46,743 nucleotides of DNA, from positions 76,373 to 123,115 of the forward strand of contig JAKJBW010000001.1 of assembly GCA_022706785.1 (NCBI GenBank). The letters are read 5' to 3'. The notes under the pieces were generated by a model. The model made no database searches, was not told the origin of the DNA, and saw only the letters and a program-made list of their open reading frames with translations. The position numbers and the translations under genes were made by a program. Shown here in pieces: positions 6,355 to 13,678 of the stretch (position 1 is the first letter of the stretch; the number at the start of each line of letters is the position of its first letter). Source of the DNA: Bacillota bacterium. GTDB lineage: Bacteria > Bacillota > Clostridia > UBA1381 > UMGS1253.

Positions 6355-7458
6355 TCACATGCAATGATCCGTATGCTGTTGTCCGGATTCCTGTGTATTT
6401 GAGAATTGTATTTCTTGGGCTATTTGTTCATAGGCATTCAGAATAAAAGCGCAGATGAAATCATTGTCTACATTAAGCCCTGTTTTTGCGATACAGTCTG
6501 AAATGAGTCCGCTATTTATCGGAGCGGTACACATATCAGAAAAATATTTCCTTGCTAACTCATTGCTTTTTATAAAATCGCAGAATAATTCAATCAGCTT
6601 GTCATTTTTACGTTCAATATTTTTCGGATAACCTCTGGCGATCAGCGCGATATTATTATCAAAGTTAGGAGCCAACGCAATTACCTCGCCGCTTTCTTTA
6701 TCTCGCAGCACACCGTAGTTTTTCGTATGTCTGTCCATGTTGAAGCACAAGGTATCGAGGTATATCATTTGAATGTATTGCTTTGCGGCTTTTTCGGATA
6801 AATCCCAAATGGTGTTGAAATTCAGGCTGTAGTCTTCTTCGCCGCCTACCAAGCCGTCTGCCGACTCAAAATTCACAGAAGCGCCTTGCGTAAAATCAAC
6901 GCTTCGGATATAGGTTCCGTCTATTTGGTATTCTGCCATTGAAAAGCCAAGCGCTTTTCCGAGGTAATATATAAATGCTTCCGAAAACAGTTCATTTTGG
7001 TTGCCCTGCTTGTACAACCACCACTGACCGTTTTCCAGCTTCCAGCACTTTTCAAAGCTGCCGATATTGGTGAGCTCCGGCGTTCTTTGATAATCCTGAT
7101 TAAAGCTGTCAGGGTCACCGTACAACGCCAGCTTGTCAAAAATATTCTGTTTGAACCGAATCTCGTTGTAGGTGATGTTGCTGCCCTCCGGTTTAAACCA
7201 ATACGTATCGGTAATTGTCGCGGCATTTACCTTCAGAACAACCTCGACATCATCTGAATTGGTTAAGCGCAGAGCTTTTTTCAACAGTCTGGAATTAGTT
7301 CGATGCCCATCGATAGCACGTCCTCTGAGCCATTCTTCAAAATCTCCGGCTCTTGAAAGTGAGAAGGGAAGCAGTTGGGGAACAGAAGGAATAATCCTGT
7401 TGTTTTCAATCTTGGCAATTCTTTTGTCTTCTGACATTAAATATCCATTCAAACGCAT
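6355..7458 (-). CDS. HipA-like Ser/Thr kinase domain protein
   Basis: This 367-aa protein carries the kinase hallmarks of the HipA/PI3K-like fold. A lysine in QWWLYKQG (K150) is a candidate ATP contact, the catalytic loop is LCFNMDRHTKNYG (D242, H244, N247), and the metal site is LAPNFDNNIAL (D267). The ATG at 7458 follows GAGGTG by 7 bases. No HipB-type repressor is adjacent. The upstream 196-aa gene on the same strand, 101 bp away, belongs to families seen on mobile elements, and the pair may be the cargo of a lost element. Phosphorylation of a cytosolic target, as for HipA and GltX, is the family precedent; the target here is unknown. Confidence 0.75.
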   Translation of the reverse strand: MRLNGYLMSEDKRIAKIENNRIIPSVPQLLPFSLSRAGDFEEWLRGRAIDGHRTNSRLLKKALRLTNSDDVEVVLKVNAATITDTYWFKPEGSNITYNEIRFKQNIFDKLALYGDPDSFNQDYQRTPELTNIGSFEKCWKLENGQWWLYKQGNQNELFSEAFIYYLGKALGFSMAEYQIDGTYIRSVDFTQGASVNFESADGLVGGEEDYSLNFNTIWDLSEKAAKQYIQMIYLDTLCFNMDRHTKNYGVLRDKESGEVIALAPNFDNNIALIARGYPKNIERKNDKLIELFCDFIKSNELARKYFSDMCTAPINSGLISDCIAKTGLNVDNDFICAFILNAYEQIAQEIQFSNTQESGQQHTDHCM

Positions 7459-7559
7459 TCCTTCTCACCTCTGCACATAATTTTACGCATATAATAATAC
7501 CATATTTTCCCGCCGTTGTCAAGTGAAGCGCTGGCGGGACAGCAGATTGTATGCACATG

Positions 7560-8150
7560 TTACTCAATACCTCCCATGCCGAACTCTGAATTCATATCCT
7601 GATATTCTTCCACAGACACCGGATTTACATATTCCATAATAATTGCAAGTGCCTTGTTGTAATCCCCGCTGTTTTGCACTTGCTCTCGCATCTGAGTTGC
7701 CTGTTCATGTTGACCGCATTTCTTTAACGTGCAACTTGCGATACCCATGATGTTGAAAATGTTTCCATCAGCGCCGATGATGGGACAGTCCGGCTTTTGC
7801 TGTTCATTAATCTCGGTTTCCTGATTGACATCAACTTGAAGGCGGTTGGTCGGATAATCACTGAGCCATGTGCCGCCGAAATTTTCATGTGTGTTTAACC
7901 GCCACATCGCAAGCTTGCCCATGTTGATCTTGACTTTATCTAATATAAAAAGGAGGTTTGTAAGTCCTTCATTTTCAAAAACGGAAACATCTATAAATGT
8001 ACTGTCCCCTAACAGAATCCCTTCGTCTGTTAATACATGATTGATGCCGTCCACCCATTCTTGTAAATCTCCACCGCAGCCTTGAAGGATCAATCCTTCA
8101 CTATTTGTCATTTGCTTTAGTTCCTCAATAGAAATGCGCTTAATTTGCAT
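7560..8150 (-). CDS. Mobile-element-associated protein of unknown function
   Basis: The protein is 196 aa from the ATG at 8150, which follows AGGAGG at 9-10 bases. The N-terminal 110 residues (KRISIEELKQMTNSEGLILQ, GCGGDLQEWVDGIN, and KLAMWRLNTHENFGGTWLSD) resemble a conserved module found in large proteins of clostridial conjugative elements. The family name is from memory and uncertain (possibly LPD28-like). The C-terminal part, beginning CPIIGADGNIFNIMGIASC, looks like another module reused in such elements. Together with the HipA-like gene downstream it suggests remnant integrative-element cargo. Function unknown. Confidence 0.6.
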   Translation of the reverse strand: MQIKRISIEELKQMTNSEGLILQGCGGDLQEWVDGINHVLTDEGILLGDSTFIDVSVFENEGLTNLLFILDKVKINMGKLAMWRLNTHENFGGTWLSDYPTNRLQVDVNQETEINEQQKPDCPIIGADGNIFNIMGIASCTLKKCGQHEQATQMREQVQNSGDYNKALAIIMEYVNPVSVEEYQDMNSEFGMGGIE

Positions 8151-8256
8151 TATGGTTTTCCTCCTGTTCAATTTATTATTTTAGAGATTGATTCTGGCTG
8201 AAAATAAAAAAGACAGCATCTCCAAAATAGAAATGCTACCGTTAAGCTTATTAATA

Positions 8257-8275
8257 GGAGGGAGTCGAACCCTCG
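8257..8275 (-). other. tRNA T-arm-like fragment
   Basis: On the minus strand, GAGGG-TTCGACT-CCCTC is a perfect T-stem and consensus T-loop with no matching anticodon arm or acceptor. It sits with a second weaker T-arm-like sequence (plus strand, about 8351-8372, GGGGG-TTCATAT-CCCCT) and the tRNA-Ala fragment at 8483. The 490-bp gap 8151-8664 therefore contains tRNA debris and hairpins but no protein gene I can support. Confidence 0.45.
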
Positions 8276-8403
8276 TAAAATTAAAGCTGATTAATATTTA
8301 GATTGAAGTAACCTTACAAAACTATTATAAAAAGAGGGAAATATATCTGGCGGGGGTTCATATCCCCTCAGAAGGGGGTCTGCATCTATGGAAAATCAGA
8401 AAT

Positions 8404-8433
8404 AAAAAAGGCTTGCGAAAAGTCCGCAAACCC
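8404..8433 (-). terminator. Rho-independent terminator downstream of the tRNA-Ala fragment
   Basis: Read on the minus strand, GGGTTTGCG-GACTTTT-CGCAAGCC forms an 8-bp stem with one wobble, followed by TTTTTTATT. It lies 50 bp beyond the 3' end of the tRNA fragment at 8483, as a tRNA terminator would. Confidence 0.75.
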
Positions 8434-8441
8434 TTGATATT

Positions 8442-8476
8442 ACTGACGAAAACGGCTGTGCATCTATTTCGTCAGT
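8442..8476. repeat. Hairpin containing an inverse short copy of the GAAATAGATGC repeat
   Basis: ACTGACGAAA and TTTCGTCAGT form a perfect 10-bp stem around a 15-base loop. Its right half read on the minus strand gives GACGAAATAGATGCACA, which matches the core of the repeats at 3824, 4675 and 27657. Confidence 0.6.
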
Positions 8477-8482
8477 TTTAGA

Positions 8483-8538
8483 TGGTGGAAATGAGGGGAT
8501 TCGAACCCCTGACCTGTTACATGCGAAGCAAGCGCTCT
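8483..8538 (-). other. 3' fragment of tRNA-Ala, candidate attachment-site copy
   Basis: These 56 bp match the 3' end of the intact tRNA-Ala(CGC) at 28361-28416 at 54 positions, from the CCA through T-arm, variable loop, anticodon arm (with CGC anticodon) to the end of the D-stem. Upstream of that the sequence departs and no acceptor 5' strand or D-loop follows, so it is not a functional tRNA. The same orientation and the 19.9-kb separation match what site-specific integration into a tRNA 3' end leaves (attL/attR). Confidence 0.7.
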
Positions 8539-8664
8539 GTCCGGCTGTGCTTAACGTGTACCCAAGTATATTCTTGTACTATTTCAAATAGCAGCATAAC
8601 CAAGATAAGCTGTCGCGCGGGCAAACAAGGCGCACAACATGAAACAGTTCCCGGCTACCCGCGC

Positions 8665-10650
8665 TTAGCGCAAATCAAAATCGTCAAAATAGTGCACCCC
8701 GCCGCGCGTATCCCTGATAACCAGCCATATCGCACTGTTGTCCCCGCTGTTGAACGTGAAGGTATATCTCTCCCACGCGTTGGGACTCCATTTTGTCCGA
8801 CCGCAATTCCTAATCTGCTCGCCTCCCGCCGTATACACATAAAATCCCGCGGAAAAATAGCTGGATCTTCCATATACACGCCATGTATAATCCGTCTGCG
8901 GCATTACGGCCACAGCCTGGCTCAAGCTTGTCCAGCGCGCATAGTAGTCCGCCAATTTGACCGCGTATGTCCCCGAATGCACCTGCTCGGTCGTGATACT
9001 AAACGTGTCTGATGCAGTCCAGCTTGTAAAATCTCCCGTTTCAAATCCGGCGTTGGCAAGCAGATTCGTGGGTACCGTGAAATTCACAACATATGTGTTT
9101 ACAGTTACCCCGTTCTGCGCCGTTACCGTTATAGTCGCTGTGCCGCTCCCCGACGATACATCCACAATTCCGTTTGCGGGCGTGATCTGCATTGCCGCGT
9201 TCGCGTCAGCCACTGTCGCGCCCGCCGTTACCGATGCAGTGCCCTCCGGCAATGTCACGCCGTAGGTTTTGCTGCCGTCTGCCGCCGTAAATCCCGGCAC
9301 CGCTGCCGCCTGGCCTCCGCCCGGCTGATACACAAGGGAGGACAGCTTAGCATTGTCCGACAGCGGCATCGGCGTTGCCGCACCGGCGACACGCACGTCA
9401 AAATCGTCTATGTAATGCGTCCGGCCGGGATATGAATCCGACACGGTGATATTGAGCTGACTGTAGCTCCCACTGTTGAAGTCGATGGTGTACTGTGTCC
9501 ATTCATTGCCGCCTGTGTTGTTCACAGCGCTTGTCCCCGCAAGTATTCCGCCGCCGTCCGCCGGCAGTCTCAGTACCCTTAACTGTGCGCCCTTAATGGC
9601 GCTTGATTTTATCCATACTGTCCAGGTGTAATTGGTATTGGGCACCACTGTCACAACCTGTCCCACATAACTCCAGCTAGCATTCCCCACCAGCCTAACC
9701 GAATATGTCCCTGAGTGGCTCTGAGCGCTTGTTATGCTAAACTGAGGCTCACCGTAGACCCAAGGCGAAAACGCACCCGTCTCAAAGCCCGGATTGGCGA
9801 TCACATTTGAAGATACGTTAAAAATGACCGTATAGGTATTCGACGTAATACCATCCTCTGCTGTCACCACTACTGTCGCCGTGCCGCTCCCGCCCGAAAC
9901 GTCCACGACCCCGCCCGCAGGCGTTATCTGCATTGCCGCAGTCTCATCAGCCTTTGTCGCACCCACTGTTACCGACGTGATGCCCTCTGTCAAAGCGATG
10001 GCATAGGTTCCTCCTGCGTCTGTCGCCGAAAATCCGGGTACGGCGGTGATCATACATCCGGCCGGCTGATAGGTGAGCGCGGACAGCGCCGCATCGTGGG
10101 ACGTCGGCACAGCCGTAGGCGATGCCGCGGCACGCAGGTCAAAATCGTCTATGTAATGCGTCCGGTTCTTTTGCGAATCCGACACAGAGAGGATAAGCTG
10201 ACTGTAACCTCCGCTGTTGAAATTGACGGTGTACTGCGTCCATTCGTTGCCGCCGGTATTATCCACAAAAGTGGTGCCGGGGAGCAGGCCGCCTCCGTCC
10301 GCCGCCGTGCGAAGCACCTTCAGCCTGGCCCCGCTCGCGCCGCTGGATTTCATCCATACCGTCCAGACATAATTGGTGTGTGGCACTACGTTAACCGTCT
10401 GCCCAAGGTAGCTCCAGCTTGCGGTGCCCACCAGCTTGACGGCGTACTCGCCGGAATGCCTCTGCACGCTTGTGATGCTGAATTCCGGCTGGCCGTAGGT
10501 CCACGGCAGGAAGTCGCCTGTTTCAAAGCCGGGATTGGCAAGCAGGTTGTACTCCGTCGCGCCCGCGGTGGTGATGAAACCGGGGGCTGTGCCGAGTACC
10601 GCTGTTAGCGGTAATGCCGCTGTGATGGTCATTGCCAGTAGTTTTCTCAT
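8665..10650 (-). CDS. Secreted protein with three carbohydrate-binding-like modules
   Basis: The 661-aa protein starts at the ATG at 10650 behind AAGGAG. A signal peptide occupies residues 1-31 (MRKLLAMTITAALPLTAVLG...TTAGATEYN). Three CenC/CBM4-9-like modules begin NLLANPGFETGDF (about 35), NVIANPGFETGAF (about 277) and NLLANAGFETGDF (about 520); each ends in a YxDDFD motif. Between them are two cadherin-like beta-sandwich modules (LSALTYQPAG... and LSSLVYQPGG...). There is no catalytic domain and no anchor, so it is probably a soluble glycan-binding protein. The frame stays open upstream into an RHS scrap (10739-10932), but the signal peptide and ribosome site mark the real start. Confidence 0.8.
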   Translation of the reverse strand: MRKLLAMTITAALPLTAVLGTAPGFITTAGATEYNLLANPGFETGDFLPWTYGQPEFSITSVQRHSGEYAVKLVGTASWSYLGQTVNVVPHTNYVWTVWMKSSGASGARLKVLRTAADGGGLLPGTTFVDNTGGNEWTQYTVNFNSGGYSQLILSVSDSQKNRTHYIDDFDLRAAASPTAVPTSHDAALSALTYQPAGCMITAVPGFSATDAGGTYAIALTEGITSVTVGATKADETAAMQITPAGGVVDVSGGSGTATVVVTAEDGITSNTYTVIFNVSSNVIANPGFETGAFSPWVYGEPQFSITSAQSHSGTYSVRLVGNASWSYVGQVVTVVPNTNYTWTVWIKSSAIKGAQLRVLRLPADGGGILAGTSAVNNTGGNEWTQYTIDFNSGSYSQLNITVSDSYPGRTHYIDDFDVRVAGAATPMPLSDNAKLSSLVYQPGGGQAAAVPGFTAADGSKTYGVTLPEGTASVTAGATVADANAAMQITPANGIVDVSSGSGTATITVTAQNGVTVNTYVVNFTVPTNLLANAGFETGDFTSWTASDTFSITTEQVHSGTYAVKLADYYARWTSLSQAVAVMPQTDYTWRVYGRSSYFSAGFYVYTAGGEQIRNCGRTKWSPNAWERYTFTFNSGDNSAIWLVIRDTRGGVHYFDDFDLR

Positions 10651-10738
10651 GCTGCATTCTCCTTTGTATGTTGTATGTTTTTTTGGATACGTCGCCGTAC
10701 TTGTGTTTATTTCGTCTAACACAGGCTGCGTCATCACA

Positions 10739-10932
10739 CCGTTTGCCGTCACGCTCTTGACGTTGCCGTCCGCATAATACGTCAGCGCATAGGTTTCCAG
10801 CGTTTGGCTACCCCGCTTGCTGGTTTTATCCGTCAGCAGATTTGCCTTGTTGTAGAGGTAAGTGACCGTTCTGCCGCTCCCTGTAGCTTCTGAAAGCACA
10901 TTGCCGTTCTTATCATAATACTTTTGCTGCAC
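10739..10932 (-). pseudogene. RHS-repeat fragment fused in frame upstream of the CBM gene
   Basis: It encodes YYDKNGNVLSEATGSGRTVT, then YLYNKANLLTDKTSKRGSQT and LETYALTYYADGNVKSVTAN, nearly identical to an internal part of the RHS protein (DNA 15223-15395, about 95 percent by eye over 170 bp). It has no start of its own; a frame continues from it through a 20-residue junction into the CBM protein. It marks a third RHS-end module whose tip has been replaced or lost. Confidence 0.8.
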
Positions 10933-10986
10933 AGGTCACGCTTTATTTGACGCTTACAATTCGCTTGCTTTCCAAGTTGTTTTATC

Positions 10987-11583
10987 TCAATAAGTGTAAA
11001 ATAAATTATCTCCTAGATGTACTTTCTTCGCCCCTTCCATCACATAATAAGATGTTTCCCAAAAGAATATATTGTCCTCCATAAAGTAAACGTACACCGT
11101 ATCATCCTGATGTTCTTCACAAAAAGTAATCTCTGCCTTTATATGGTTATAATACGATGTGGTTTTATACTTAATTTCTTTCAATTCTCTTCCAAAAGAA
11201 AACAGTACATATTCATTTTCATTGGAAGAAGTAATATCTTCCGATAATTCATCTGGGAGGTTTAAACTCAAATCTTCCAAGGCGGCATCCATAATGCTAT
11301 CCTCTAATGGAAGTTGGATGAAATATACAAATGGCACATCTTCAGTTATTTCTGCATATTTCCTTATCTTACGTTCATAGTCTTTTATGCCACTTGTATC
11401 AATCTTATAGTTTCCGTACAGTTGTAAATCAAGCGTATGTTCTTTCGAAAAGAAATCATGTACCACCTCAAACCAGTTAAGGGGATTTAACCAAGGAAGA
11501 ACTTGATTTTTAATTGTGCCCCATCCGGTAATGGTGAGAACTGCCAGTAATAAAAGTACAATAATTATTATATATTTCTTCAT
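10987..11583 (-). CDS. Membrane-anchored hypothetical protein, candidate immunity to the orphan RHS tip
   Basis: The 198-aa protein has one N-terminal membrane segment (YIIIIVLLLLAVLTITGWG, residues 4-22) and a soluble, Asp/Glu/Tyr-rich domain outside. There is no recognised family. It starts 60 bp after the frame of the orphan RHS tip and is read on the same strand, the usual place for the immunity gene of a polymorphic toxin. A GGTAGGT ribosome site precedes the ATG. A membrane-anchored extracellular domain would suit protection against a toxin acting at the cell surface. The immunity role is inferred from position only. Confidence 0.65.
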   Translation of the reverse strand: MKKYIIIIVLLLLAVLTITGWGTIKNQVLPWLNPLNWFEVVHDFFSKEHTLDLQLYGNYKIDTSGIKDYERKIRKYAEITEDVPFVYFIQLPLEDSIMDAALEDLSLNLPDELSEDITSSNENEYVLFSFGRELKEIKYKTTSYYNHIKAEITFCEEHQDDTVYVYFMEDNIFFWETSYYVMEGAKKVHLGDNLFYTY

Positions 11584-11643
11584 ACCATTATTACCTACCT
11601 ATTCCAAACAGTTTTACATGACAATTCCTTGTTCCAATCACTG

Positions 11644-12309
11644 TTAAATCTTACCTGCTGCCCTTAGAAGATTCTTCAAACCTAAGTAACCAAAAGCTCC
11701 CATTCTGGCTGCCGATACCTGTCCGCTTCCATCATTCAGCTTTTTATATACCTTAAATCCTTTAGGATTCAAAGTGGTATTAATGTAAAAGGTTCCTCCT
11801 AAATTGTTTGTTAGGGTTTTTCCGTCAGAAGCAATGGTGTAGTTAGCATTCATTCGGACTGCCATATCTGTTGCAAGGTTGGACTTGTTTGGATTATCTG
11901 AAACTTTTCCAGTATTACATCCTAGTAGAACTAAAGAGTCCATAGTTTTTACATCCAGACGGCTTACATTTTTAAAGGTAGTGTCCCATTTTTCTTCCTT
12001 TCCTGCTCCCTTAGATTTAAATGATACTCCATCACCAGACGTAGGACCATGAAAATATAGTGCAACTCCTTCAATTTTTCCATTCCCCGCACGTCCCATA
12101 AAGTTCCACTTTTCCACAAAATAACCTTGGGCGCTCAATTCTTCACCGGTTATTTCGCTTATGTGTCCACTTCCTATACCAACAAGATGACAAGGTGTTC
12201 CGTAAAGAGCCTCATATTCTGCCTTTAAAAGCAATGCTTTTTCGTAAGTAACAAAACCATCATCATTCTCATCATATGAACACATAACTATCCAATCCCC
12301 AAGGGTCAA
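11644..12309 (-). CDS. Orphan RHS C-terminal tip, probable caspase/CHAT-like domain (frameshifted from its RHS core)
   Basis: The coding signal runs for about 205 residues from SYDENDDGFVTYEKALLLKA to LKNLLRAAGKI. Two motifs suggest a His-Cys dyad of the caspase/CHAT/gingipain fold: VALYFHGPTSGDG (His at the end of a hydrophobic strand) and LVLLGCNTG (Cys after the next strand, as in DUF4347-like LxGCNxA). An EF-hand-like DENDDGFVTYE sits at the start. It follows the RHS end motif of the segment at 12272-12598, but a one-base frameshift between 12270 and 12295 separates them, and the tip frame has no good ribosome site of its own. It is probably silent unless frameshifted or recombined onto a full RHS gene. 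Confidence 0.6.
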   Translation of the reverse strand: MTLGDWIVMCSYDENDDGFVTYEKALLLKAEYEALYGTPCHLVGIGSGHISEITGEELSAQGYFVEKWNFMGRAGNGKIEGVALYFHGPTSGDGVSFKSKGAGKEEKWDTTFKNVSRLDVKTMDSLVLLGCNTGKVSDNPNKSNLATDMAVRMNANYTIASDGKTLTNNLGGTFYINTTLNPKGFKVYKKLNDGSGQVSAARMGAFGYLGLKNLLRAAGKI

Positions 12310-12655
12310 TTCTCATAATGGGATTATTCATGCAGTAAACGTACCAGTTTCCTTCTGCACGCGCCGGGTCTTCACTGATAAAGCGACCAATTGAAGGGTC
12401 ATAATACCTTGCGCGGAGGTAAATCATATTCGTCTCCCCATCAAAATACTCGCCGCAATACCTAAACGGATTTGCATCACCCGTCTCACTGTTCTGATTC
12501 CCGAACGCGTCGTAGCTGTAATCCACTACCACACTGCCGCCGCTGCTGACCAGCTTAGTCACATCCCCGTGGCTGTTCGTGTAATAGTAGTCCCTTTCCT
12601 TACTCCCCACATAGTGCGAGTTGAAGCAATAACACCTTGCCGTCCAGACCGGCAT
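12272..12655 (-). pseudogene. Orphan RHS core end (RHS hyperconserved region)
   Basis: From about 12598 it encodes YYYTNSHGDVTKLVSSGGSV, the RHS core end NPFRYCGEYFDGETNMIYLR and ARYYDPSIGRFISEDPARAE, then WYVYCMNNPIMRIDPWGLDS before a stop. The DNA 12467-12598 is almost identical to 14508-14641 in the main RHS gene. The first 19 codons of the open frame (12599-12655) are unrelated to RHS and have no start signal. This is an RHS end displaced downstream of the main gene, carrying a second tip. Confidence 0.8.
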
Positions 12656-12721
12656 ATCTGTTCGAATTACTTGCCATCCCTAAATGTCAATAAATATCAA
12701 TAAACCTGCTCGGCAGACTGA

Positions 12722-12746
12722 GAGGCCGCCGAAGCGGTCTTTTTTG
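12722..12746 (+). terminator. Terminator-shaped hairpin in the gap after the lipoprotein gene
   Basis: GGCCGC-CGAA-GCGGTC with one G-U pair is followed by TTTTTT on the plus strand. All neighbouring genes are on the minus strand, where the T tract is missing, so its role is unclear. It may be a relic of the sequence displaced during RHS rearrangement. Confidence 0.5.
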
Positions 12747-12774
12747 GTTAGGTGTTTAACTTTCCTGTGTCCAC

Positions 12775-13659
12775 TTAATAATAACTTCTCAATTCTACTT
12801 CTTCCCCATTAACAACGGCATACACCAACCTTTCAGATGCCAAGAATGGCTCCGTTTCAGGTACTTTTAAATTTACAGCAAACAATTTCCATGATTTGTT
12901 TGTCATTTTATGATTATTGTCCAATGTCCTGCCGTACTCCGCAAGGAAATCCCTCTGTTCATCCGTTAAATCGTAAATATTTGGTAGTTGGTACTGGTCT
13001 CCTTTTTCACGGATATTTGTTGTGTAAAATCGCGTATCCACTTCAATTTTATCTGCTTTCTTGGTTAAATCCTCAACATAAACATCCCATAAATATAGAT
13101 TGACTCCATCTGCGAATTGGCTCGCTGTAAGTAAATCTGCTTCATCTTTTGTTCCACGGAATTGATCCGCGATGCCAATAGCCTCTAATTCCGATCTTAT
13201 ATCCGGATGTTTCAATGCCAGAATGTGAATGCCAGATTGCGTATAACCAGAATATACAGGCCGTGCACCGCCAATTAATGCTTGTTTAGCAGCATAAACC
13301 TCATCTAATATTGCTGGCTCAATCACATCCGCATAAACGCTTGTAATTCCAATTGCCCTATCCAATGCCATAATTCGATCATACTGGTCTTTTGCATCTG
13401 GGGCAAATGCGATCTCTGGAGATGCTTCGCTGTCAATCAGATTATAATGCTTATGAAACTCTTCTAATAACTGCCTTGCAATCGTATGTTTAACATCTTC
13501 TGGAATAGGCGTAGTTTCCACTATAGATGGTAGTCCAGGCTGTTCTTCTATTGGAGAATTACTTCTGGAGTCTACATTAGTACATCCAGATAGAATCATA
13601 AGAAAGCACATGCTAATCAATACAAATGAAATTATTCGGTTTCTCTTATCGTTCATCAT
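12775..13659 (-). CDS. Lipoprotein, candidate immunity to the RHS lytic-transglycosylase tip
   Basis: The protein is about 295 aa from the ATG at 13659, which follows AGGAGGGG by 4-7 bases. A lipoprotein signal is clear: basic NDKRNR, a hydrophobic stretch ISFVLISMCFLMI and the lipobox LSGC (Cys 26). The mature part is a globular, mostly helical domain of unknown family. Its start lies 20 bp beyond the RHS stop, making it the fourth gene of the operon. A lipoprotein displayed outside the membrane is the usual form of immunity protein against peptidoglycan-cleaving toxins. The match to the tip above it is a reasonable inference, not shown. Confidence 0.8.
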   Translation of the reverse strand: MMNDKRNRIISFVLISMCFLMILSGCTNVDSRSNSPIEEQPGLPSIVETTPIPEDVKHTIARQLLEEFHKHYNLIDSEASPEIAFAPDAKDQYDRIMALDRAIGITSVYADVIEPAILDEVYAAKQALIGGARPVYSGYTQSGIHILALKHPDIRSELEAIGIADQFRGTKDEADLLTASQFADGVNLYLWDVYVEDLTKKADKIEVDTRFYTTNIREKGDQYQLPNIYDLTDEQRDFLAEYGRTLDNNHKMTNKSWKLFAVNLKVPETEPFLASERLVYAVVNGEEVELRSYY

Positions 13660-13678
13660 TTCACCCCTCCTATCGTAA

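Noticed and set aside
8482..9012. Plus-strand open frame across the tRNA-Ala fragment and the end of the CBM gene
   Set aside because: The first part is translated tRNA sequence and the rest is antisense to the CBM protein.
12600..12677. 25-codon minus-strand frame MASNSNRYAGLDGKVLLLQL... upstream of the orphan RHS end
   Set aside because: It has a protein-like look but no proper ribosome site, and it stops exactly at the RHS junction. It may be the start of a lost gene; evidence is too thin to list as a gene.
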